A stretch of DNA of 21,088 bases from an uncultured Lachnospiraceae bacterium. Its GTDB lineage: Bacteria > Bacillota > Clostridia > Lachnospirales > Lachnospiraceae. A program made the position numbers and the translations under genes. Location of the stretch: positions 1-21,088 of the forward strand of contig CAJUSQ010000039.1 in assembly GCA_910588885.1 (NCBI GenBank), written 5' to 3'. Shown here one piece after another: positions 14,233-21,088 of the stretch (position 1 is its first letter; each line of letters starts with the position of its first letter). The notes below the pieces were generated by a model. That model was not told the DNA's origin. It made no database searches and saw nothing but the letters and a program-made list of their open reading frames with translations.

Positions 14233-15753
14233 ATGGCACAGATTCACGTGAATCAATTATCATTTTCTTATGAGGGCAGCTTTGACCATGTGTTCGAAAA
14301 CGTATCTTTTTCCATAGATACCAACTGGAAGCTGGGCTTTATCGGCCGGAACGGGAAGGGAAAGACGACGTTTCTGAATCTGCTGATGGGGAAATATTCT
14401 TATTCCGGAAGTATCAGCGCCTTGACGGGATTCGATTATTTTCCCTATGTGGTTACGCCCGGGCAGCAGAAGCTTCCGGCAGCGGAGTTTTTGGAGGAGC
14501 TGAAGCAGCAGTGTGAGCTGTGGCGGGTCATCTGCGAGCTGGAGCAGTTACATGAAAGTGCGGAAATTCTCTACCGGCCCTTTGAAACCTTAAGCCCCGG
14601 GGAACGCACGAAGATCCTGCTGGCCGTACTATTTTCCGGAGATAATGATTTTTTACTGATAGATGAACCAACGAACCATCTGGACCAGGAGTCCAGGGAA
14701 ACGGTGAAGGAGTATCTGGCGGCGAAAAAGGGATTTCTCGTGGTATCCCATGACCGGGAGTTTTTGGATGACTGCGTGGATCATGTTTTGGTGCTGAACC
14801 GGAAGACCATAGAGGTTCAGAAGGGGAATTTTTCCAGCTGGTGGGAAAATAAGCAGCGGCGGGATCAGTTTGCAAAAGCGGAAAACGAAAAGCATTTGAA
14901 GGAAATCGGCAAGCTGAAGCAGGCGTCTGCCCGGGCCGCCCGGTGGGCCGACCAGAACGAGGCCACGAAGATCGGCCGGGACCCGATCAAAGAGCACGAC
15001 CGGGGGAAGGGCAACCGGCCCTATATCGGAGCCAAGACGAAAAAGATGCAGAGCCGGGTGAAGCAGATGCAGAACCGAATCCGGCAGGAAACGGAAGAAA
15101 AGGAGGGGCTTTTGGTGGATTTGGAGGAGGTGAAGGATTTGAAGCTTACGCCCCTTTCCCATCATAAGCAAACCCTTCTCCGGCTGCGGGAATATGGGGT
15201 GCAATATGAGGATGCCGAAAAGGCTGTTTTTACGGACGTGACGTTTTCGCTGAATCAGGGGGACCGGATTGCACTGCACGGGGAGAATGGCTGCGGGAAA
15301 TCTACGCTGCTGAAGATGATTCTGCAAAAATCCGGCAGCGGGAAGCTGCCCGTTCTGGAATCCGGCGTCTGCGAAACGGCTTCCGGGCTGATTCTTTCGT
15401 ATGTGAGCCAGAATACGTCCATGCTGCAGGGCAGCATTTTGGAGTTCTGCCGGACACGGGGGCTGGATCAAAGCATTTTCTGCGGGATTTTGCGGCAGCT
15501 GGATATGGAGCGGGCCCAATTTTCAAAAAATATGGAGGACTTTTCGGAAGGACAGAAGAAAAAAATCCTGATTGCGGCAAGCCTGCTGACTCCGGCCCAC
15601 TTGTATTTGTGGGATGAGCCTTTGAACTATATGGACGTATTTTCCAGGATGCAGGTGGAGGAGCTGATTTTGCATTACAAGCCCACAATGCTCTTTGTGG
15701 AGCATGATCGGAGGTTTCGGGAAAAAATCGCAACGGATACCGTTTTATTGTAA
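14233..15753 (+). CDS. ABC-F ribosome-protection protein, Lsa type
   Basis: This 506-aa protein has two ABC ATPase domains and no membrane segments. It resembles the Lsa/CplR branch, which evicts pleuromutilins, lincosamides and streptogramin A from the ribosome. NBD1 has Walker A GRNGKGKTT (38-46), signature LSPGE (121-125) and Walker B FLLIDEPTNHLD (141-152). The interdomain linker (about 195-310) is rich in Lys/Arg/Gln and helical, and forms the antibiotic-resistance domain reaching toward the peptidyl-transferase centre. NBD2 has GENGCGKST, FSEGQ and LYLWDEPLNYMD. The start has AGGAGG 8 nt upstream. The N-terminal phrase NWKLGFIGRNGKGKTTFLNL is characteristic of Lsa. The leader carries two uORFs and two terminators, implying drug-induced expression. 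Resistance spectrum is inference. Confidence 0.9.
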   Translation: MAQIHVNQLSFSYEGSFDHVFENVSFSIDTNWKLGFIGRNGKGKTTFLNLLMGKYSYSGSISALTGFDYFPYVVTPGQQKLPAAEFLEELKQQCELWRVICELEQLHESAEILYRPFETLSPGERTKILLAVLFSGDNDFLLIDEPTNHLDQESRETVKEYLAAKKGFLVVSHDREFLDDCVDHVLVLNRKTIEVQKGNFSSWWENKQRRDQFAKAENEKHLKEIGKLKQASARAARWADQNEATKIGRDPIKEHDRGKGNRPYIGAKTKKMQSRVKQMQNRIRQETEEKEGLLVDLEEVKDLKLTPLSHHKQTLLRLREYGVQYEDAEKAVFTDVTFSLNQGDRIALHGENGCGKSTLLKMILQKSGSGKLPVLESGVCETASGLILSYVSQNTSMLQGSILEFCRTRGLDQSIFCGILRQLDMERAQFSKNMEDFSEGQKKKILIAASLLTPAHLYLWDEPLNYMDVFSRMQVEELILHYKPTMLFVEHDRRFREKIATDTVLL

Positions 15754-15755
15754 AC

Positions 15756-15784
15756 TTGACAAAGGCGGGAAAATAGCATATCGT
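15756..15784 (+). promoter_or_regulatory. Candidate promoter of the lacI-type gene
   Basis: TTGACA (15756-15761) is followed after 17 bp by TATCGT (15779-15784), a good -35 with a moderate -10. It begins 3 bp after the ABC-F stop and leaves about 100 nt of leader. Confidence 0.5.
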
Positions 15785-15889
15785 TACAGGTAAGGGAAAG
15801 TAGGGGAAACCGAAGGGTTTTACCCAGGATAGGAAAGGAAACCGGGTGGATTGTGAAAAAAATAACAATTCCGGCCCGGAAGGGAAAAA

Positions 15890-16930
15890 ATGCCTGCTAC
15901 AATACGTGATATTAAAAACCGGACCGGGCTGTCTTTGGCTACGATTTCGAAATATTTGAACGGAGGGAATGTGCTGCCCAAAAACAAGGCTTTGATCGAG
16001 GAAGCCATCGAAGAGCTGCACTATGAGGTGAATGAGATTGCCCGGGGGCTGGTAACAAATCAGACGAAAATCGTGGGCGTTATGGTCTACGATATTGAAA
16101 GCTTTTTTACCGGAAGCCTGCTGCACCATATCGGCCACGAGCTGCGCAAACGGGGATACGGGATTTTAATTTGCGACTCTTATAATAAGGAAGAAGTGGA
16201 AGTGCAGAATCTGAAATTCCTGCTGAATAAAAAAGTGGACGGGATCCTGATCCTTCCGGTAAGCTTAAGCGGCGCCTATGTCCGCCCGGCCCGGGAGGCC
16301 GGGGTTCCGGTGGTGCTGGTTGACCGGGCCTTTGAGGATGCCGAATACGATTTTGTAGGGCTCGACAACCATATGGCGGCGTTTCGGGCCGTGAATCTGC
16401 TGATTGAGAATCATCATGAAAAAATTGCCGTGATTGCTTCCGATGTGGAATATTCCGGAATTGCCCGCATAGAGGGGTACCGCCATGCCATGGAAGCGGC
16501 GGGCCTTACGGTATCGGAACGCTATCTGAAGCTGGGGCGGCATTCCTTTGAGCTGGGCTATGAGGGCATGAAGGAGCTTCTGGCCATGGAAGACCGGCCG
16601 ACCGGGGTATTTTTAGGGAATTACGAAACCACCCTGGGCGGGATTATGGCCGTGAATGAATCGGAGTTGAGCTGGCCGGAGGATATTTCCATCATCGGCT
16701 TTGACGATTTGATCGTATCCAGGGTGGTGCGGCCCAAAATCTGGATGGCGGTGCAGCCCATGGAAGAAATCAGCTTCCGGGCCGTGGAGCTTTTGATGGA
16801 CCGGATTCGAAGCAAGCAATGGGATTTTCCGGTAAAAATCCACTTCAGCGCCAGCATCCAGGAGGGGGCTTCCGTGAAAAATCTCAAAGGGGGAGAGGAG
16901 AGGCAGGCGGCTGTCCCATCCAATCCGTAA
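15890..16930 (+). CDS. LacI/PurR-family transcriptional regulator
   Basis: This 346-aa repressor has a helix-turn-helix at residues 4-24 (TIRDIKNRTGLSLATISKYL) and a hinge helix near 45-58. A periplasmic-binding-protein-like sensor domain covers about 60-335 (VGVMVYDIESFFTGSLL, DGILILPVS, ISIIGFDDL). AGGGA precedes the ATG. It lies directly upstream of fucI in the same direction with 331 bp between. Two similar dyads around the fucI promoter are probable binding sites, so it likely represses fucI-fucU until fucose or a derivative binds. Effector identity is inferred from context only. Confidence 0.9.
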   Translation: MPATIRDIKNRTGLSLATISKYLNGGNVLPKNKALIEEAIEELHYEVNEIARGLVTNQTKIVGVMVYDIESFFTGSLLHHIGHELRKRGYGILICDSYNKEEVEVQNLKFLLNKKVDGILILPVSLSGAYVRPAREAGVPVVLVDRAFEDAEYDFVGLDNHMAAFRAVNLLIENHHEKIAVIASDVEYSGIARIEGYRHAMEAAGLTVSERYLKLGRHSFELGYEGMKELLAMEDRPTGVFLGNYETTLGGIMAVNESELSWPEDISIIGFDDLIVSRVVRPKIWMAVQPMEEISFRAVELLMDRIRSKQWDFPVKIHFSASIQEGASVKNLKGGEERQAAVPSNP

Positions 16931-16977
16931 TGAGACGCACATCGTCTGCTGCTTTGTAATAGGAAGAAAACAGAAAA

Positions 16978-16989
16978 CGAACCGTTTCG
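16978..16989. promoter_or_regulatory. Operator A, upstream of the fucI promoter
   Basis: CGAACCGTTTCG is a 12-bp dyad with one mismatch and the central CG typical of LacI-family operators. It lies about 32 bp upstream of the -35. Its reverse complement and flank match operator B at 17140-17151 at nearly every position over about 18 bp. Confidence 0.5.
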
Positions 16990-17020
16990 CTTAAAAAGTT
17001 TGAAAACCAAAAAAAGACAC

Positions 17021-17049
17021 TTGACGCAGTCGAAAATGAATAGTATAAT
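17021..17049 (+). promoter_or_regulatory. Promoter of fucI-fucU
   Basis: TTGACG (17021-17026), a 17-bp spacer and a perfect TATAAT (17044-17049) form the promoter. Transcription would start near 17056, giving a leader of about 205 nt. A 6-7 bp stem TTCGGC/GCCGAA near 17160-17206 can form in that leader, but I see no known riboswitch. Confidence 0.85.
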
Positions 17050-17139
17050 TGCACTAAAGACAAGAAGGAAAGAAAGTAAAATTGGTTGAAATCACAAGAA
17101 AATTCGGATTGTTTTCGGATAATTCTTTTTGTGAGAAAA

Positions 17140-17151
17140 CGAAACGGTACG
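17140..17151. promoter_or_regulatory. Operator B, within the fucI leader
   Basis: CGAAACGGTACG is an imperfect dyad with central CG at about +85 to +96. It is the inverted counterpart of operator A, with centres about 162 bp apart, which would allow DNA looping by a tetrameric or cooperative LacI-type repressor. Confidence 0.45.
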
Positions 17152-17261
17152 TTCTTTGTTCGGCGGAAATGTTCGGGGACGGCGTGGTACATAGGGTTGG
17201 CCGAAGCAATGGACATGTAAGTAATTAGTAACATTGATTATATAGAAGGAGGAATGCTATT

Positions 17262-19067
17262 ATGGCGAAATCAAGGTTGATTGGGGATTATCCGGTGATT
17301 GGGATCAGACCGACCATCGACGGAAGAAGAGGTGCACTGAAGGTACGGGAATCCTTAGAAGACCAGACAATGAACATGGCGAAAGCAGCCGCAAAGCTTT
17401 TTGAGGAAAATATCCGTTATTCCAACGGAGAACCGGTAAAGGTAGTAATTGCAGATACTACAATCGGACGTGTGGCCGAAGCAGCCGCCTGTGCAGATAA
17501 GTTTAAGAAGGCAGGAGTAGATATTACCCTGACCGTTACCCCCTGCTGGTGCTACGGGGCAGAGACGATGGATATGGATCCTATGACCATTAAGGCCGTA
17601 TGGGGCTTTAACGGAACCGAGCGTCCGGGCGCCGTATACCTGGCATCCGTATTGGCTACCCATGCTCAGAAGGGCCTTCCGGCATTCGGAATCTATGGCC
17701 ATGACGTATGTGAAGCCACCGATACCAGCATCCCTGAAGATGTAAAGGAGAAGCTGTTAAGATTCGGACGTGCGTCCGTAGCGGCCGCTACCATGAGAGG
17801 TAAGTCCTATCTGCAGATCGGTTCCATCTGTATGGGAATCGGCGGATCTATCATTGATCCGGCCTTTATCGAAGAATATTTGGGAATGCGGGTAGAATCC
17901 GTGGATGAAGTAGAAATTATCCGCCGGATGACCGAAGGCATTTACGATGAAGCGGAGTATCAGAAAGCGCTTGCATGGACCAGGGAGAAATGCAAGGAAG
18001 GCTTCGACAAGAATCCGCAGGAGCTGCAGAAGACCCGGGAAGAGAAGGATCAGGACTGGGAATTCGTAGTGAAGATGATGTGCATCATCAAGGATCTGAT
18101 GAACGGAAACGACAACCTTCCGGAGGGAAGGGAAGAAGAGAAGGTAGGCCACAATGCCATTGCAGCAGGATTCCAGGGGCAGAGACAGTGGACCGACTTC
18201 TATCCCAACTGCGACTATCCGGAAGCTCTTTTGAATACCTCCTTCGACTGGAACGGAGCGAGAGAGCCTTACGTGCTGGCCACAGAGAACGACGTTTTGA
18301 ACGGCCTTGGCATGTTGTTTGGCAAACTTTTAACAAACAGCGCCCAGATTTTTGCAGACGTTCGTACCTATTGGAGTCCGGAAGCCGTGAAGAAAGCGGC
18401 CGGCGGCTATGAGCTGGAAGGAAAGGCAATGGAAGCAGGCGGATTTATCCATCTGATCAATTCCGGCGCCGCATGTCTTGATGCCTGTGGAAAAGCAACG
18501 GACGGCAGCGGAAACAATGTGATGAAGCCCTGGTACGAAGTAACCGAAGCAGATCAGGAAGCCATTCTGAATGCCACCACCTGGAATTATGCGGATGTCG
18601 GATATTTCCGAGGCGGCGGATATTCTTCCAGATTCGTGACGGAAGCAGAGATGCCGGTAACCATGGTTCGTCTGAACCTGGTGAAGAATTTAGGCCCCAT
18701 GCTGCAGATTGCAGAAGGCTGGACCGTGAAATTGCCGGATGAAGTTACGGATGTACTTTGGAAGCGTACCGACTATACCTGGCCCTGCACCTGGTTCGCA
18801 CCCCGCGTAACCGGAGAAGGCGCGTTCAAGACCGCTTATGATGTAATGAACAACTGGGGCGCAAACCACGGCGCCATCAGCTACGGACATATCGGAGCGG
18901 ATTTGATTACCCTTTGCTCCATCCTGCGGATTCCGGTAGCAATGCACAACGTACCGGAAGAGAAGATTTTCCGTCCCTCCGCATGGAATGCCTTTGGGCA
19001 GGATAAGGAAGGCCAGGATTATCGTGCATGCCAGGCTTACGGCCCGCTGTATAAGACCATTAAATAA
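17262..19067 (+). CDS. fucI: L-fucose isomerase
   Basis: This 601-aa enzyme converts L-fucose to L-fuculose (also D-arabinose to D-ribulose), the first committed step of fucose catabolism, and is a Mn2+-dependent cytoplasmic hexamer. Length matches the family (about 590). The family metal ligands are visible: Glu342 in TENDVLNG, Asp366 in FADVRTYW and His543 in SYGHIGADL. These correspond to E. coli Glu337, Asp361 and His528. The N-terminal phrase GDYPVIGIRPTIDGRRGALKVRE is characteristic. AGGAGG lies 9 nt before the ATG. It is the first gene of an operon with fucU. The preceding LacI-type gene and flanking operators suggest fucose-dependent derepression. Fuculose kinase and aldolase are not in the window. 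Confidence 0.96.
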   Translation: MAKSRLIGDYPVIGIRPTIDGRRGALKVRESLEDQTMNMAKAAAKLFEENIRYSNGEPVKVVIADTTIGRVAEAAACADKFKKAGVDITLTVTPCWCYGAETMDMDPMTIKAVWGFNGTERPGAVYLASVLATHAQKGLPAFGIYGHDVCEATDTSIPEDVKEKLLRFGRASVAAATMRGKSYLQIGSICMGIGGSIIDPAFIEEYLGMRVESVDEVEIIRRMTEGIYDEAEYQKALAWTREKCKEGFDKNPQELQKTREEKDQDWEFVVKMMCIIKDLMNGNDNLPEGREEEKVGHNAIAAGFQGQRQWTDFYPNCDYPEALLNTSFDWNGAREPYVLATENDVLNGLGMLFGKLLTNSAQIFADVRTYWSPEAVKKAAGGYELEGKAMEAGGFIHLINSGAACLDACGKATDGSGNNVMKPWYEVTEADQEAILNATTWNYADVGYFRGGGYSSRFVTEAEMPVTMVRLNLVKNLGPMLQIAEGWTVKLPDEVTDVLWKRTDYTWPCTWFAPRVTGEGAFKTAYDVMNNWGANHGAISYGHIGADLITLCSILRIPVAMHNVPEEKIFRPSAWNAFGQDKEGQDYRACQAYGPLYKTIK

Positions 19068-19097
19068 GAATTACGCAGTTTACAGACGTGCAGGAAG

Positions 19098-19126
19098 CGC
19101 CATAAGTAGCAGGCTTATGGCGTTTT
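19098..19126 (+). terminator. Intercistronic hairpin between fucI and fucU
   Basis: CGCCATAAG (19098-19106) pairs perfectly with CTTATGGCG (19114-19122), loop of 7, followed by TTTT then CC. The T run is short, so it may give partial termination or protect fucI mRNA, lowering fucU relative to fucI. Confidence 0.5.
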
Positions 19127-19150
19127 CCATAAAAAGATGGGAGGAAAAGA

Positions 19151-19591
19151 ATGCTGAAAGGAATTCCGAAAATTTTATCTCCGGAGCTTTTAAAGGTGCT
19201 CTGTGAAATGGGCCATAGCGATCGTCTGGTAATTTCCGACGGGAATTTCCCGGCAGAATCCATGGGAAAGGACGCCATTGTAATCCGCTGCGACGGACAT
19301 GGGGTGCCGGAGCTTTTGGACGCCATCCTTACGGTATTTCCGCTGGACACCTATGTGGAGCATCCGGTAAACCTGATGGAGGTAATGCCCGGAGACACCG
19401 TAGAGACGCCGATTTGGGATACCTACCGGGAAATCATTGCAAAACACGATATCCGGGGCGGCGATTGTGTGGGAAATATTGAACGGTTCCAGTTTTATGA
19501 CGAGGCCAGGACTGCCTATGCTATTATTGCCACCGGAGAATCTGCCTTGTATGCAAATGTGATGCTGCAGAAGGGCGTTGTAACGGAATAA
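19151..19591 (+). CDS. fucU: L-fucose mutarotase (RbsD/FucU family)
   Basis: This 146-aa cytoplasmic enzyme interconverts alpha and beta anomers of L-fucose to speed supply of the isomerase substrate. The N-terminal block MLKGIPKILSPELLKVLCEM ends in GHSDRLVISDGNFPAES, with His22 at the conserved catalytic position. The late EALYANV-like segment (ESALYANVMLQKG) is also typical. Length matches the family (about 140-150). GGGAGG precedes the ATG, and the gene follows fucI by 83 bp in the same operon. A strong terminator lies 25 bp downstream, so the operon is only these two genes. Confidence 0.93.
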   Translation: MLKGIPKILSPELLKVLCEMGHSDRLVISDGNFPAESMGKDAIVIRCDGHGVPELLDAILTVFPLDTYVEHPVNLMEVMPGDTVETPIWDTYREIIAKHDIRGGDCVGNIERFQFYDEARTAYAIIATGESALYANVMLQKGVVTE

Positions 19592-19616
19592 ACAGGAACG
19601 GGAAAAGAGAGTCTGT

Positions 19617-19647
19617 GAGAACATATGTTCTTTCTGTTCTCTTTTTT
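19617..19647 (+). terminator. Terminator of the fucI-fucU operon
   Basis: GAGAACA (19617-19623) pairs perfectly with TGTTCTC (19635-19641), followed by six T. The 5' arm overlaps the dyad GAACATATGTTC (19619-19630), another copy of the LexA-box-like palindrome, which here may simply be part of the hairpin. Confidence 0.8.
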
Positions 19648-19704
19648 GGCGCAGCGGGCAGCGTACGTTTCGAACGGGTGAAAGGCAGCGGAATGGAGAG
19701 TTAT

Positions 19705-20915
19705 ATGAACAACAAGGTGAAATTTTTACTTTTTTTGCAGCTGGGAATTATGCTTCTCTTCTGCGGATGTGCCGGAGGGGAGGATGATTATATGACAAAG
19801 CCGGCTGTTGTACGCCATGGCCTGGGGTTAATAGACGGACAGAATATGACAGCGAAAATATGGAGCCTGACATAAATACCTTTCAAAACTGGAAAATCTG
19901 TGACAAATATACGCCTATGACCTTAGCAGATTTGCTGGCCTGGATACAGGAGCATGAAGACACATATTTTCTTTTTGATGTAAAAGAGGTAAACTACGAA
20001 GAATGCCAAAATATTATAAATCAGATCAAAGCAGAAGTAGGAGAAAACACAGGAATTTACAGCCGTATTGTTTTGAGCGGTAAAAATACGGATATGGTCC
20101 GGGCGTATTCGGACGCGGGGTGCTTTCAATGGATTCATTTATGGATGCCTCCCCAGGATATCATTGAAGAATCCATCAACACTCCGGAGAAATTTATTAA
20201 ATTCTGCAAGGAGCAAGGGGTCAGCAGCTGGTCGGTAGAAGGGAAATATCTGACAGAGGAATTAGCGGCGGACATGGCGGGCTCCGGCCTGAAATGATAT
20301 GTATATATGGTGTCCTCTTATGAGGAAATCAGCCGGTATAAATCCCTGGGGGCAGATTTTTTCATATTTGACGTGTTGGTGGCAAACAGTGTGGAAGAGA
20401 GCGCAAAATATGATTTTTATATTAAGTCCGCTAAAAGAAACGGCAGCAAATATTTTGAGATAGCATGGACTGGAAATGAGGAAGATCACTACGAGGTGTA
20501 TCGCTCATCAGACGGAGAGGATGTTTTGATCGGGCAGTTATCCGGATGCACTTATCGGGATGAAGAAAAGCTGGAAGGAGGGCGGTTGTATGGATATTAT
20601 GTGAGAAATAAGGAAACAGGATCGCTTACTCCGGTTTATTATACTTCAGTTATTGACAAGCCCTCAAAACTGTCTGTTAAGAGGTTATCGGAAACCCAGG
20701 TTGCGGTTCAATGGGGCAAGGTAATGAACGCAAATGGATATGCGGTCAAGAGGAGTATAGCGGATGGCGAGTATACCGTTGTAAAAATATGCTTTAATGG
20801 GGATGAAACAGAATTCGTTGACGATTATTTGGAAGGAGCCTCCTACCGGGTCCAGGCATATACAACGATCGGCAATCGCCGCTATTACAGTGGATATTCT
20901 AAGAAAATTGAATGA
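19705..20915 (+). pseudogene. Glycerophosphodiester phosphodiesterase lipoprotein, inactivated
   Basis: An N-terminal lipoprotein signal (MNNKVKFLLFLQLGIMLL then the lipobox FCGC) starts at 19705 after GGAGAG and stops at 19873-19875. The rest continues in another frame, readable from about 19842 as EYDSENMEPDINTFQNWKI and then TPMTLADLLAWIQ, typical of the GDPD TIM barrel. The region with the catalytic HRG...E and HD motifs is missing, so about 40-60 residues were deleted with a frameshift. A TGA at 20295-20297 interrupts the frame. The same frame resumes (YVYMVSSYEEISRYKSLGAD), followed by two fibronectin-III-like domains (about 20440-20640 and 20655-20910). The intact protein would be an extracellular, membrane-anchored phosphodiesterase; this copy cannot be active. 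Confidence 0.75.
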
Positions 20916-20934
20916 AAGAGCAAAGGTTGAAGAG

Positions 20935-20968
20935 AGGCTTTCCAGGGGATCCATCCGGAAAGCCTTTT
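20935..20968 (+). terminator. Terminator after the GDPD pseudogene
   Basis: AGGCTTTCC (20935-20943) pairs perfectly with GGAAAGCCT (20957-20965), loop of 13, followed by a run of T. It lies 20 bp after the pseudogene stop. Confidence 0.75.
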
Positions 20969-20969
20969 C

Positions 20970-21028
20970 GTTACTGTTCACTCCTGGGCCGTGCACTGCG
21001 CTGCTTGGCCACAGGCTAATACAGTAAC
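20970..21028. repeat. Long imperfect palindrome, possible dispersed repeat
   Basis: GTTACTGT (20970-20977) pairs with ACAGTAAC (21021-21028). Inside, CCTG-GGCC can pair with GGCC-ACAGG. A T-rich stretch follows. It may be a second terminator or a REP-like element; the GTTACTGTTCAC start reminds me of palindromes scattered in Lachnospiraceae genomes, which I cannot verify here. Confidence 0.45.
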
Positions 21029-21067
21029 GCCTTTTCTTTTATTGTGGAAAACAAAAACATTTACAGA

Positions 21068-21073
21068 TTGACA
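21068..21073 (+). promoter_or_regulatory. -35 box of a promoter cut by the window edge
   Basis: TTGACA is present, but the window ends 15 bp later, before the expected -10. It follows the terminator and palindrome, so a new transcription unit probably begins here. Confidence 0.35.
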
Positions 21074-21088
21074 AAATAGGAAAGGGGG

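Noticed and set aside
14653..15519. 288-codon minus-strand frame opposite the ABC-F gene
   Set aside because: Shadow frame rich in Pro, Leu and Gln, caused by codon bias of the real gene.
17056..17261. Riboswitch in the long fucI leader
   Set aside because: Only one modest stem is visible and there is no terminator or SD-sequestering helix, so the operators explain the length better.

Overview
The window looks like chromosomal DNA from a low-to-mid GC Gram-positive gut Firmicute, most likely a Lachnospiraceae/Clostridium XIVa-type organism. This is inferred from strong GGAGG-type ribosome binding sites, TTGACA/TATAAT promoters, a tRNA without encoded CCA, and the gene content (MgtE, GH3 glucosidase, L-fucose genes, Lsa-type ABC-F). 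No mobile element is intact and no CRISPR array or rRNA is seen.

Layout. Bases 1-1061 hold the 3' end of a tRNA-Met(CAT) gene with its terminator, then about 950 bp of decayed DNA: a frameshifted small ORF, a hairpin and a LexA-box-like dyad. mgtE (Mg2+ channel) follows, converging on an AraC-family regulator that is divergent from a cytoplasmic GH3 glycosidase. Next is a minus-strand Gfo/Idh/MocA protein with GH109-like motifs, ending in 18-bp tandem repeats. A GNAT acetyltransferase remnant lies before a hydantoinase/oxoprolinase-family gene, which converges on an M20D amidohydrolase. An LD-carboxypeptidase leads into an operon of a DEDDh exonuclease with a zinc ribbon and a MATE transporter. 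That operon has its own promoter, a coupled 18-codon leader ORF and two LexA-box-like dyads.

The most interesting part is 13847-14232, the leader of an Lsa-type ABC-F ribosome-protection gene. It has a near-consensus promoter, a three-codon uORF (Met-Arg-Ile-stop), a hairpin and terminator-like element, then a second strong SD driving a start-stop uORF (ATG-TAA). The start-stop codons overlap the first bases of a second, strong terminator. The layout suggests a two-stage, ribosome-sensing attenuator in which drug-stalled ribosomes on the two uORFs would release expression of the resistance gene.

The last third is a LacI-family regulator followed by fucI (L-fucose isomerase) and fucU (fucose mutarotase). 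The fucI promoter is bracketed by two similar inverted operator-like dyads about 162 bp apart. The window closes with a glycerophosphodiester phosphodiesterase lipoprotein pseudogene (internal deletion/frameshift plus a nonsense codon), a terminator, a larger palindrome and the -35 box of a gene beyond the edge. Fuculose kinase and aldolase are absent, so fucose catabolism must be completed elsewhere.
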